Source: Panagrolaimus kolymaensis (taxonomy: Eukaryota > Nematoda > Chromadorea > Rhabditida > Panagrolaimidae). Taken from it: DNA of 64,000 nucleotides. A model generated the notes under the pieces. The model saw nothing but the letters and a program-made list of their open reading frames with translations. It was not told the origin of the DNA and did not search any database. The stretch spans positions 1,364,001 through 1,428,000 of the forward strand of contig JAJQJQ010000044.1 of the NCBI GenBank assembly GCA_028622995.1, written 5' to 3'. The translations under genes and the position numbers were made by a program. Below, piece after piece: positions 47,678 through 59,401 of the stretch; within the stretch, counting starts at the first letter, position 1, and each line of letters opens with the position of its first letter.

Positions 47678-49662
47678 ATGGCTGAGCAAGTTACTTTCAA
47701 TATTAATAATTTCCACCAACAAAATTTTTTATTCTCCCAAAAGCAAATCAAATATATTCTTGAAAATTCTAATCCAAACGTAATTCAAAAACTTTATCGA
47801 ACATGTAAATATTTTTATAAAACTCAACCATATTTTATTGTGGATACTTTGGATTTTGAATTTGCTAAAGGTCGATTTGAAAATGAAAAATATGATGGAT
47901 GTATGGATATTCATGAACCCACGGATTTAAATCGAATAAATAATATTTGGATTACAAAAGAAATAAATATTGTTTCAAGTGTTAGATTTCAAAATGAATT
48001 GAATACCAAAATAGTTCGATGCACTGCGAAAAAAATTGAAATTTCATCTCATTGGTTTACGAAAGAAGAATTTGAAATTTTAACTAAATCTGGAACCATT
48101 GAAGAATTAGTTTGTGATTCATTGGAAATTACTAATTCTTTGGATGATTTTGATGGTGATGATGATTCGAAAGTTCCCATTGAAGATATATTGGCTTTGG
48201 TTCCAAATGCTAAACGAATTACGTGAGTTCTTTTTTTTTAACTTTAAAAATGCCATTTCAAAGCGACAAAAAAATTTTCACTTCCAAATGCCAGCTTTTT
48301 TAAAGTCCATGAATACTATTTTCTTTTTTAGTTATGGTACCTGCCATGTAACTCCAGAAACCATGTCTAAATTGCTTTTAATTCCATGGAAACAAAAACT
48401 CTCCACATTTTCTTTGGAAGAAGTTGATGGTGAATTAAATCCAGAGATGTATCATAAATTTGTTGAAATTCATCTTGAAAATTATGGATATACAAATATA
48501 GAATTTTTAAATTCAGAGGAACATGAAAAAGCGTTTAAACGATCTTATAATGCCATAATTGATGAAGCTGATGATACAGATTCGGATGAATATGAAACGC
48601 TTGTAAAAAAGCGAAAACTTTTTGTTTATGATCGACAACGTAAGTTTAAAAAAACTTTCAAAGATTTTACCCAGAAAATTTTTTTTAGTTCCAACAACTT
48701 CGAAAGCAAAAGTTGAAATAAATTTTGATGAAACTGGAGGCCAAAGTTTTTCCTTACCCAAACCTTTAATAAAATATATGATTGAAAATGCAAACTGGAA
48801 AAGTATGAAAAAATTATATAAAAGTTGCAAATATTTTAAAAACACAGCCAAATTTTCAATTATTGATGAAATTGAAATGCGTTGGGGAGAAAATATTATT
48901 TCATCAAGCTTGGATGAAATGGAATTCGATGATATTTCAGAAATAAATAATATTCCAAATAATATTTGGATTACTAAAACCTTTCATTTTGATAAAGATG
49001 ATTTAGAAGATTTTCATATAATTATGGCTAAAGTAATTCGATGTGATGCCGAAGATGTAAATATTCGATATTTAGAAATAAAAGAAAATGAATATCAAAT
49101 TTTAACCCAATCAAAAAATGTTATTCGATGGCATTCAAATTTTTCTCCAATTATTGATAATCAAAAGAATTTTGTTCCAATCGAAAATTTAATTCCTAAT
49201 TTAATTAATGCAAATGAAATTGCGTAAGTATAATTTTTTTTTGCAACAAAAAAGGTTTTAGAAATTTATTTATTTAAATCTTTTTTTAGCCTTTATAATT
49301 GCTATTTTACTTCCAAAACTTTTGATATAATTCTTTCACTTCCATGGAAAAATCAAATCAAAGAACTTTGGTTAAATAAAATTAATTTACCGATAAACGC
49401 TGAAAAGTTTTATGAATTTCTTAAAGCAAGTTTTTAAAAAAATTTTCCCTGCATTTATTATTTTTTTCTTTTCCAGGTTGCTGTAGCGCCTCGAGCTTAC
49501 GCAAAATTAATTTTTGATGAACTTTCGGATGAAACTTTTCATGAAAAATTTGATGCTGCAATTAAAATAAAATTAGATACGTGGATTCCAAAACGAGAAA
49601 AACCTTCAGTTGCTGTTATGTATTTGGAAGATACAACCATGGTTCAAGCAGGCACTCCATAA
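47678..49662 (+). CDS. Two-module F-box-like family gene, with one module-internal intron lost
   Basis: Exons 47678-48222, 48332-48639, 48689-49223, 49290-49425 and 49477-49662. Module 1 begins MAEQVTFNINNFHQQNFLFS and has TCKYFYKTQPYFIVDTLDF, NIWITKEI, IVRCTAKKIEI, LTKSGTIEEL and VPIEDILALVPNAKRIT. Exon 2 continues from the PWKQKL motif straight into the region that is exon 3 in paralogs, so that intron is gone. The linker is acidic (DEADDTDSDEYE) followed by VKKRKLF. Module 2 has SLPKPLIKYMIENANWKSM, NIWITKTF and SKTFDIILSLPWKNQI. The last intron has a GC donor (CTTAAA|GCAAGT at 49426). The gene ends EDTTMVQAGTP. The gene at 51068 is its closest relative. Confidence 0.78.
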
Positions 49663-51067
49663 ACTATAATATAATAATTATTTTGTTTTGATGGCTTTAA
49701 TTTATTTAGTTCTTTGATTATATATACTCTGTAGTTTTTTTATTTGGGTATTTTTTGGTGATAAAATAATTAAAAACATGCATGGAAATAAAATTTTTTT
49801 TACATTTGGTTTTTATTTTAAAGCCGCCGATGCTAAAGTTCTAAAAAAAATTTTTCAAGAAAGATTTTTTTTGGTTCCCTTACTTCTTCGCTATTTAATT
49901 TTCACCAAGCTTTTATATTTATAGTGGAAAAAAACATATGTAATTTAGGCTATTTTTTGTAATTTTTTATTTTTGTCTATTTTTTTAACCTTCAAATCTT
50001 CCTTCCTTTTTTGTGGGTCTCTCTTTTTTTAAAGGGCGAATATTGCGAAAACAATAAATAATCTTTATTGATTGTTATTTTTCTAACCAAATGTACAAAT
50101 TTGAAAAAAAATTTATGGATCAGTTGATTTTATTGTTTATTGGTTTGGATGCATTTGGCTCACTCACAATGGCTTTCTTTTATTTTCTTTTTTTGAATAT
50201 TTAATATTTTTCTTTCGTTTATTTTTGTTTAATTTTACGAAAGTAAATTTAAAAATTTGTTAACTAATCTAAAACCCAGAAAAGCTATATATAAAAAGGC
50301 TTTAAAATTAAAATCAAAAATGACTGAGAATTGAAATGTAAAAATTATAAAGTAGTAAATTTAGAAAATGGAAGAAACAACCACAGAAATTGAAGAAAGA
50401 GAATAGCTTAAACTTGGTTCAAATCGAACGAGAGGAAAAATTTAGATGATTTTTTATAAATTTTTTTGCTTGAAAAAAAAAACAAATCATTTTTGTCGTA
50501 ATAAAGGTAGGTTCCAAAAAAAGGCACGACTCCCGTTCCATGGCAGCATAAAAATTTGTTTACTAAACTGTCGTCGACGAATTTATTTTTTATGAATTTT
50601 TCAAATATCGAATTCTTTTTTGCTTCATCAACAACGTCTTAGTTTTTTAAGTTTCCCATAACTAAAAAATTATTTTTTTTTTCATCAAACAATAAACAAA
50701 GAAAATCTATGTTTTAAAAAGGCGGAAGGTTGGTTCCCATCTTTGTTGCCAAAAAAAAACTCAAAAATATTCAACAAAATAAAAAAAGCCCGACGATAGC
50801 TTCGAACATAAAAAAAGTGGTTGTTGGTCGATGACTGATTTTTTATTTTTCGAAAAAATGGCGCTTAATTTTAAACATTTTTTCTTTATTTCTTTCTTTC
50901 TTTTGGCACTCCTACTTCCTTCATTGTCGTTGAATCAAAGTATTTTTAGAATTAAAAATTTTTTTTTGCTTTTCTTAAATTTGAAAGGAAACTATCTCTT
51001 TATTTTTGAAATAAAAATTTTGTGTTTTCTTTTATTCGAGCGAGTATTTATTTATTTTTTTAGAAAA
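49663..51067. other. Intergenic between tandem family genes
   Basis: A+T-rich, no supported gene. The upstream part of an open frame joined to the 51068 gene (from 50831) is hydrophobic and unlike any paralog, so the family ATG at 51068 is preferred. Confidence 0.4.
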
Positions 51068-53331
51068 ATGACTGAACAAGTTACTTTCAATATTAACAAT
51101 TTCCACCAACAAAATTTTCCATATTCCCAAAAGCAAATCAAATATATTCTTGAAAATTCCAACGCTTCATTGATTCAAAAACTTTATCGAACTTGCAAAT
51201 ATTTTTATTTAAAACTCCCATATTTTATTGTGGATTCATTGGATTTCAATATTTCTAAAGGCCGATTTGAAAACAAAAAATATGATGGGTGTATGGATGT
51301 TTTTTGGTGGAAAGATTTAGAAACTATCGATAATATTTGGATAACCAAAGAATTCAATATTAATTCAGCTTTAACATTTTGTCATATTTTATATCCAAAA
51401 ATTGCTCGGTGTACAGCAAAAAAAGTTGAATTATCCTTTATTTGGTGGGCGAAAGAGATACTTGAAAAAGATCTATCTCAAGCAGGAACCATAGAAGAAT
51501 TGATTTGTGATTATTTGATTCCAAAAGATGAAGTAAAAATTGAAGATATTTTGGCTTTAGTCCCAAATGTTAAAAGAATTACGTAAGTTAGTTTTTCATA
51601 TATAGATTATAAAAAGCTGCAGCAAATTAAAAAAACTAACACAAAATTTTTTTGTTTAAGTTATCGCCATGGTCATGTAACTCCAGAAACTATGCCAAAA
51701 TTGCTTTCAATTCCTTGGAAACATAAATTGGAAAAATTTTATCTTGAAAAATTGGATGGCCCCGTTGATCCAGAATTATATCATAAATTTATTAAAGTAA
51801 GTTTTTGAAAAATATTAATTTAGTGACAATGTTGGAATTTTTTTTAAGGCTCATGTTGCAAAAAATAGTGAAACAAAGATTGGTTTTAAATTTGAAAATT
51901 ACAAAATATTTGAGAAAAATTTTAAACAAGCTTATAAATCCATAATAATTGATGAAGAAAAAGATAGTGAATCGAGTGAAGAATATGAACCGAATGAAAA
52001 AAAACTTAAACTTTTTATTTATGAAGAAGAACAAGAAGAATGTAAGTCTTTTAAGCCAAGAAACATAACGTTTTAACTATTTTGAATTTCCTTAATTTTT
52101 TTGGTAGAGTTTTTTTCTTCTTCTTTGGTTTACTAAAAGTGGATTTGAAACAACAAGAGTAAAAAAATATGTGGAAAATGAAAAAAGCTTTCATCAATAT
52201 TTTTTTAAAATTTCGAAAAAAACAAAAACCATTTTTCGTTGAAATTTAGAACTGAAGAACCAAAATGTTTGAGAAAAAAAAACTAAAAGAAATTTCGACA
52301 GTAACCCTCCAAAAACCTTCTAAAAACTTTTTTTATATTAAAAGATTTTTTTTTTGCAGCGGCATCAAAAGTTGAAATAAATTATAACCAAACTCAAGGA
52401 CAAAGTTTTCCATTTTGTTCTACAATTATGAAATACGTCCTTCAAAATGGGAATGGAAAAATTATTCGAAAATTTTCTCAAACTTGCAAATATTTTAAAA
52501 ATAAATCCAAATTTGTTATTATTGATGAAATACGAATTGATGAAGATGATGGCATAATTATGATTGTCGACAATGAAGAATATGAATTCAAAACAGTTAA
52601 GGAATTATTGGATTTATTTCCATCCAATAATATTTGGATAACCAAATCCTTCAAATTTGATATCGATGAGAAAGATGATGAACTCAGTGAACTTATTAAA
52701 AAAATCGCTCGATGTGATGTTGAAAATGTTCAAATACGATTTAATGGAATATTGGAAAGGGAATTTCAAGTTTTTTGTAAATCAAAAAATTTAATTCGTT
52801 GGCATTCAAACTTTGCTCCAATCTATGATGAAGAAAATGAGGATTATGCTTTAGTTGAAAATTTAATGCCTAATTTAATTAATGCAACCGAAATTGCGTA
52901 CGTTTATTTTTCCGTACAAAAAAGAGCTTTTTAGAGATTTTTAAATATTTTTTTTTGAGGTTTCACAAATGTCTTTTTACACCCCAAACTTTTGATAAGT
53001 TACTTTCACTTCCATGGAAAAATCAAATCAAAGTACTTTGGTTTACCGAAATTGAATATCCCATTGATTCGGAAGAATTTTTTCAATTTCTTAAAGTATG
53101 CGTTTTGTTTTTTCTTCAAAAATTAACCAATTCTCTCTGACTCTATTTTTTATTTTAAAGGTTTCCATTGCCCCACGAGCATATGTTAAAGTGGTATTTG
53201 ATGAAATAATTAATGAAGAATATCCAGAAATATTTGAAAAAGCAATAAAAGCAAAATTAGTTTCATGGATGCCAAAATGTGAAAAACCTTCATTTCTAGT
53301 TTCGTATTTTGAAGATTCAACAATGGTTTGA
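51068..53331 (+). CDS. Two-module F-box-like family gene, tandem relative of the 47678 gene
   Basis: Six exons, 51068-51582, 51661-51796, 51849-52041, 52360-52897, 52960-53095 and 53161-53331, all in phase. It starts MTEQVTFNINNFHQQNFPYS, nearly the same as its neighbour. It has TCKYFYLKLPYFIVDSLDF, NIWITKEF, IARCTAKKVEL, GTIEELICD and VKIEDILALVPNVKRIT, then GHVTPETMPKLLSIPWKHKL. The linker is acidic (DEEKDSESSEEYEPNEKKLKLF). Module 2 has SFPFCSTIMKYVLQNGNGKI, TCKYFKNKSKFVIIDEI, NIWITKSF and CLFTPQTFDKLLSLPWKNQI. It ends with YFEDSTMV. It keeps the module-1 intron that the 47678 gene has lost, so it represents the ancestral arrangement. Confidence 0.8.
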
Positions 53332-53515
53332 TAAAATAATAATTGTTGTTAACTATGATTTTTGTATAACTACATACTTTTTTAATATTCTTAACCCTTT
53401 TTATTTTATTCTCAACTTTTTTCTCTCCATTGATTAATGCTGTTTGATTTTGCTTTTAAGTTTTAGTATTAATCACCCATTTTTCTTTGGCTTCCTTGTT
53501 TTTATATTTTATTTT

Positions 53516-55677
53516 TTATTTTGACATTAAATAAATGAAAGCCAAAACAAACACAAAAATATCAAAATTATAATAAACCATCGAATTTAAAGAAATTCCT
53601 TTTCTTGCAATTAATTCTTTGTGAAGCGAATCATATTTTTCTTTTCCATATTTTTTACGCAATTTTAAAAGCTTTTCAATATATTGGGTGCCATATTTTA
53701 AGGATGGCAGAGGTCGATGAAGAATCATTGATTTTAAAGTTGAAATTCTTTGAGCATATTTTGGATTTGTTGCAACCTAAAAAAACTTCTTTTTTTCACT
53801 AGAAAACCGAAATTTTTGGGATTTGGATGCTTAACAATTGTTTATCGCAAAAATTAGAAAGAAATGTTTGCTATTAACGAATGCAAGGCTGGCTTACTTC
53901 TTGGATGCTATTAACAATTTCATTTTTAGTGATAGTAAATTTATTAATAATTTTCCCAATCTTTAGTTTTAATGCCCATTTTGCATTATGAGCTTGTTCA
54001 GCTAATAATGGCATCAAAACAATTGGAATTTCAGCGCATAAAGCTTCTTTCAAACTATAAAAAAAACAATCATTTTACTTTACTAAACTCCAACCCTTTA
54101 AGTCCTTGGTCGATCGTTACCTTTTTAATCCGCCATGAGTAACAAAAACTTTAGTTTTAGAATGAATTAATATTGCCATTTGTGGAGCCCAAGTGACCAG
54201 TTTAACATGTTTCCCAATTTTTGATTGTAATTCATTTTCATTTTTTCCATTATAACCAAATACAAATCGATAATCTTTCATCTCTTCAAAAGCTTCAAGA
54301 TATGCTTGAATAATTTTATTTAGAGCATAATCCCATTTAGCAAATGTTCCAAATGCAATATAAATTGTTCCTTTACTTTTTGGATCATTGATAAAAGTTT
54401 CGAGGTTTTCAGGAATCAATGAATTCAAAGAATTACTCGCACTAACACAATTGGATCCAGTTATAATTATATCCGACCCAACTAAAAAATTAATAGTAGG
54501 CGATCGACTAATAATAATTTTTAGGATTATTACTAACTTGGTAATGGATCACCCAATCGATCAATATTATCACCAAAAGTAAATAAACTTTTTTGATAAA
54601 ATTCCGATATTTTTAATTCAGGCATTTTAAATTCAAAATATGGAATAGCCACATAATTAATAAGGAATACTTCTGAATAAGCTTCAATGAAACTTATTAA
54701 ACGATGATAAAACTTTGAGGGTTTAAAATTATCTTCATTGTTGGAAGGTAATGGAGTCATAAGAGAAAGGGAGGAAGCATAATTCCAATCTAAAAATAAG
54801 ATTAAAACGTGAATCTCTCGAGACTTAGAAAAAGGTAATGGTTTCATGTAAAAGCTTACTCAAAGCAATATGAGATTGATAAAAAGATAAAAATTGTGAG
54901 GAAGAAAAAATTATGTATGGAATATTTCGTTCTTTTTTTAATGTTTGAGCTATTTGTATTCCATGAATTGTAACAACTGGATCAACCATAACTAAATCAT
55001 AATTTCCATTTAATGCTTCTTGGATCTGCAAAAAATAAAAGTGAAAAGCTTAAAAAAACACTTTTGTAACTATACTTTATGAGTTTGATGAATTGAAAGT
55101 TGATTAAAATCTTGTACAGCAGCATAAAATATAAGTGCAAACATGTAACCATGAGCCACATTGTTCCAGGTCATCTTTGCTATAAAAAAATACATAGTTT
55201 CGATAGTTAAAAAAATAAAGCAAAGAAGAAAAGTGAAGCACCAGTTTCCATCTTACGAAAGACAAACTTGGGATGTCACAAAATTACCGTCTTTGTTACC
55301 CATATCCATAACCATGTTGCCTCAGATAATCAACTTTAAAAAACACTAACCCAGGATTTCAGCCCTTTGTTTATTTTGAATTAAATCAACTTGAATCGTC
55401 GAAATATTAGTGCCAAAATTGGGTGCAATATTTACATCAGCATAAAATATAGTAACATTATGACCTTCTGATGCTAATCTAAAACAACAATTTTCTTCTA
55501 TCGCTTTACTCAACGCTGATCACAAAGTGTGGAGTAACAAACATACTGTTGTAAAAATGGAACATAACTTAATAAATGACTTTTACCATATAAAGCATAA
55601 AGCAATAAAATATTTGCACCAAAACAAACTTCAAAAATGATAGCAAAGATGGAAACTTTAAAGAAGAGATAAACCAT
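53516..55677 (-). CDS. UDP-glycosyltransferase (UGT family), ER type
   Basis: Conjugates a sugar from UDP-sugar to small lipophilic molecules in the ER lumen. About eight exons can be joined from an ATG at 55677 (MVYLFFKVSIFAIIFEVCFG, signal peptide). Landmarks in order are LASEGHNVTIFYAD, YDLVMVDPVVTIHGIQIA, NIPYIIFSSSQFLSFYQSHI, TGSNCVSASNSL, KGTIYIAFGTFAKWDY, and VTWAPQMAILIHSKTKVFVTHGG followed after an intron by SLKEALCAEIPIVLMPLLAE. The last two make up the UGT signature for nucleotide-sugar binding. A C-terminal membrane helix (FDIFVFVLAFIYLMSK) completes the protein with a short basic tail. All key parts are present, so it is likely intact. Exon limits in the 5' half were fixed by phase only. 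Confidence 0.85.
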
Positions 55678-56136
55678 TTTCAGATGAACCGAACCACCTT
55701 TCTTTGATTATTCTTGCTTTAGCCAAATGAATTTGATCAGAAAAATTATCGGAGAATAAACGTGCAAACTTTGAAAAAACTTGCTTTTCATTGAAACATT
55801 TGTTTGTTACTAATAAATGCATTTAAATAACCGAACTCTTGGCCTCCTCTTTTTTGGTTGTGGACGCCTACAACTTTCTTTAACCCATACACATACAAAT
55901 CATAAACTAGAATGTAGTCAACCATTTCAATGCAAGTTTCAAATTTTCATTGAAACATTTTTGCTCTTCCTTTTGATGTTTTAAACGGACAAACACAATG
56001 ATCTAACATCACCATCCAGTTAGTGATAGCCCTATAAGACACTCAAGACAATAATTTTATTATTAAACTTAACCAATACCAAATGAAAAAAACAAAACAA
56101 TCAAACAATTACAATGAACAAAAAAAAGGATTCATT
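55678..56136. other. Intergenic between the UGT and the PCI-domain gene
   Basis: No supported feature. It probably contains the UGT promoter and the 3' end of the PCI gene. Confidence 0.4.
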
Positions 56137-56700
56137 TCAGTTCATAATAAGTTCTTCGCATATTTCTTCTTCAATAACAACATCAGGATCAGGAACACAT
56201 GCAAGTTCAATAGTTTTCTTTCGATTTTTCAAATTATCAATGAGAGCTTGAAGACGAGTACGAAGTTGTTGCCATTCTCCACGATCAAAGTTACGTTGAA
56301 TATAATAGGTGATGTAAAATTCTCTGCTAACAGCATTCAATTTACCCTTAAAAAACATACAAGTTAAAGTAAAAAGTTAATTAATGAAAGAAAACACTTA
56401 CAGAAACAGCATTTGAGTGAATTGCATCAATCAAGAATTTTTCAAGTTCTTCATCGGTATCAAATTCAAGTTCTTTTTGAAGCTTTTCATATGACAAAAT
56501 CTAAAAAAATTTTCTTCAGTAAAAAATAAGAGAAAGCGAAAGAAAAAAACCAACCTTGTTTTCTTCAGCGAGAGAAGTAAGAATTTTAACTTTTTTCTCC
56601 ATAATAGCTTCAGCTTCAGTAAGTTGCAGTTCGCTAAAAACTTGTTCATGTATTATTAATGATAATAAAAGATGAAAGAAAAGAAAACGTACTCTGCCAT
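56137..56700 (-). CDS. Short PCI-domain (winged-helix) protein resembling the C-terminus of eIF3m/CIF-1
   Basis: Four exons, 56700-56693 (8 bases), 56633-56555, 56500-56402 and 56346-56137, total 132 codons exactly in phase. The protein begins MADELQLTEAEAIMEKKVKI. It continues with LTSLAEENKILSYEKLQKEL, LEKFLIDAIHSNAVSGKLNA and RNFDRGEWQQLRTRLQALID, and ends in an acidic tail. The order LTxxAxENKxxSYxxLQxEL...FxIDA...KxxxxxxxxxxxxxRxFxxxxWQQL matches the PCI winged-helix of eIF3m, which in C. elegans (CIF-1) serves both eIF3 and the COP9 signalosome. A normal eIF3m is near 380-400 residues; here the helical repeat part is missing. CSN7 is an alternative. The tiny first exon is unusual but fits perfectly. 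Confidence 0.7.
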
Positions 56701-57296
56701 TTTTGTTTGGTTGTTGAAACAAAAAGCAAAAAAGTAACAAAATTTGGTAGCAACAACAAATTCAAGAAAGAACTTTCATCGAAAAAAATGAATGAAGCAG
56801 TATCACAAATTTTGGCCTAATGTCGAAACAAGCTAATACAGTATGATGAAGTAGCAAAGGCTAGCAACGGCTTTTCCCAAAACTTCATGAATCGATGTTT
56901 CATCATTTTTTTCTCGCTCATTTTTTTACTATCCAAATCATGGATAATGAACGAAACAAGCTTATGCAATAAAAGACGAGGCTAATATAAAGTGATTCTT
57001 CCATTTTATCCTAGAGTTTGTATGTTACATGTAAGTTAGCTTTTAGCTCCATCTCTTTGCATGTTTGTAAATGTTTGTTATCACAAAAAGAATGAAAGAA
57101 AATGTTTCATTGTTAATCCATTGCATTTGATGCTAAAGTATGCTCTGTTCAAACCAAAATTAAGAGATTTTTGAAACGCATGTTAACACAAAACGCAAAG
57201 AACAATATGAAATAATTTAACAAAAGAAAGGAGTACAATCTATCTAACTTTATTATCAAAACATAACAACAAAAAATAAACTACATAAATAAAATC
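56701..57296. other. Intergenic
   Basis: No coding signal on either strand; AATAAA-like sequences near 57275 suit the 3' end of the minus-strand synthetase gene. Confidence 0.4.
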
Positions 57297-58961
57297 CTAT
57301 AACCATTTAACAATAGAAAACTTTCGTTTTCCCCAACAAATTAATGATACATTTTGTGAAAGAATTATTGAATTGAAATCCACCCTTTCTTCAGGTTTAT
57401 CATGACGAATTCCATTAACTTTGAATGCTCCTTTTGTCATTAATGTTGAACCTTTGATTTTATCCTTTCTTACATGATCAGCAAGTTCACCATAAGTTGA
57501 AATATCCGAACGCGAGATAGAAAACGTTGAAGCTTCACCAAATAGCTTTAAAATTGTATTGAGATCAAGTGAGCGGAAATCATCCATTGAGCCTGAAAAT
57601 AGGGTTACAGTTAAGAAAGAATAGAGTAATAAAGAAGGTGGTAATAAGTACACGATAAATGGCGATTTTTGTTAGGTACATTCATTTTCTAGTCACCCAC
57701 ATATAGTTTTTTAAGTGTGTTTTATAGACAAAATCACATGGAAACTAACCATTAAATAACACATTTGAACATTGTTGAGCAATTTTGAGACCTTTTGAAC
57801 CATGAACAACCGCAGTTAATTCTTCAGCTAACGCAGTTTGAGCTATCCACTTTCCAAGATTGTTGTTGTGATCATCAATAACACTTTTGATTTCTTCCAT
57901 GGGTTTCATTGAAAAATATGGAAGTAACTTTTCTGCTGTATCATCATGTAATTGACGGAAATATTGATAAAAAGCATAAGGCGATGTCATGGATGAGCTC
58001 AACCATATGGCATCACCTTTATCAGCAGTTGATTTACCAATTTTAGCACCAGATCCATCCGTAATTAATGGTAAACATATTCCACTAGCTTGTTTATTCA
58101 TTTTTGATTTAACATAATGCGCACCCATATCGAGATGACCAAGTTGATCGGATCCACCAAGCTAAAAGGAAATCAATGAAAAAAGGTCAAAAATGAAATA
58201 ACAACAAACTTGGAAAAAGCAATCATGATTTTGAGCTAATAAATACCAGTCATGAGATTGAAGGATTTGATAACTAAATTCTGTGAACGATATTCCTGCA
58301 TCACTATTATCTTTCATTCGATTCTTTATATGTCCTAGTCTTAGCATAGGTCCAACACGAAAGCTTCTTGCTAATCTCAGGAAATCAATCATTGACATAT
58401 CTTGATACCATTTGATGTTATTCACAATCGTACAATCCAATTCTTTACCAAGATATTCTTGAGTGTTTTGAATAAGTTGAGAGATATCGTTTTCTATTTT
58501 CTTTGAGTTTTCATTTACGAAATCTTTAGCGAGTTCCACTCTGTCTGAAAAAAAGTAGGTAATTAGAAGAGCAGAGAGATTTCTGAAAACCATACCATTA
58601 ATTTTGCCAGACGGATCACCAATTAAAGCTGTAGCACCGCCAACAAGTGCAAAAGTTTTAAGTCCATGAGCAGCTGCTCGCATCAACGATGATAAAATAA
58701 CCAAATTTCCAACATGTAAACTTTCTGCGGTTGGATCAAATCCAGCATAAACAACATTTGGTAATTGTTTTAATGTTCCTAAAAAATTATCAAATTAAAA
58801 AAAAAGGAAAAAATGAGAAAGAAAAAATTCATACCATCAGTTAGAAGAGTTCCAGGATATGCATTATCTATTAATCCACGAGATGCAAGATCATTACAAA
58901 ATGCTTCAATGCCATATTTAGAATTTGATGAAAAGCTCCGACGAATAAGAAATGGTAACAT
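57297..58961 (-). CDS. yars-2: Mitochondrial tyrosyl-tRNA synthetase
   Basis: Class I synthetase charging mitochondrial tRNA-Tyr. Exons in order cover 58961-58837, about 58778-58602, about 58550-58210, about 58162-57749 and 57594-57297. The N-terminus MLPFLIRRSFSSNSKYGIEA is a mitochondrial presequence. Then come VVYAGFDPTAESLHVGNLVI (the HIGH-type motif HVGN), GGATALIGDPSGK, SFRVGPMLRLGHIKNRM, FTEFSYQILQSHDW, and the KMSKS-type loop as AKIGKST. A C-terminal part with an S4-like RNA-binding stretch (FSISRSDISTYGELADHVRK, LSLICWGKRKF-like end) finishes the protein. Length is near 450 residues as expected. The HIGH and KMSKS equivalents and the tyrosine-pocket GFDPT are all present, so the enzyme is likely active. 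Confidence 0.92.
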
Positions 58962-59401
58962 AAAAATAGTTGATTTAGCAGCAGAGAGCTAAAAAATATT
59001 GAAGAACTAAAAAGGAATCAACAGCATTGAAGCTTTTGGTAAAAAAGAAGAAAGACTTTCAAGCAACAACAAAAAAATGTTTGGCACTGAAACACACATA
59101 AAAAAAGAAAGACGCAAAGCTTTGAAATTTTTTTTTCTGGACTTTTTTTTTGCTGAAGACAAAACTTTCTAATGTTTGCTTGATTTTTTTATGTATTAAA
59201 ATTTATTTACATATTTTTAGGGTTTATTAAAGAACCAATTAAATATGCAAATTTGTACCCTTAAAGAATGATTTATTTTTTTTGTTGGCGAAATGCGTTA
59301 TTTGTCATTTAATAAGATTTTTTTTAAATTTGTTGCTGCTTTTTTTAGATTTATTAAACCTCCATCTTCTGAATATTTTTTTATTAACAAAAAATCATAG
59401 A
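58962..59401. promoter_or_regulatory. Divergent upstream region of yars-2 and the F-box-like gene at 59402
   Basis: A 440-bp interval between head-to-head genes; A+T-rich with no distinct element that I can support. Two TTTAG acceptor-like sites precede the start at 59402. Confidence 0.35.

Noticed and set aside
50831..51067. N-terminal hydrophobic extension of the 51068 gene
   Set aside because: Paralogs start at the MTEQ/MAEQ methionine; the upstream codons are T-run-derived and not conserved at the neighbouring gene.
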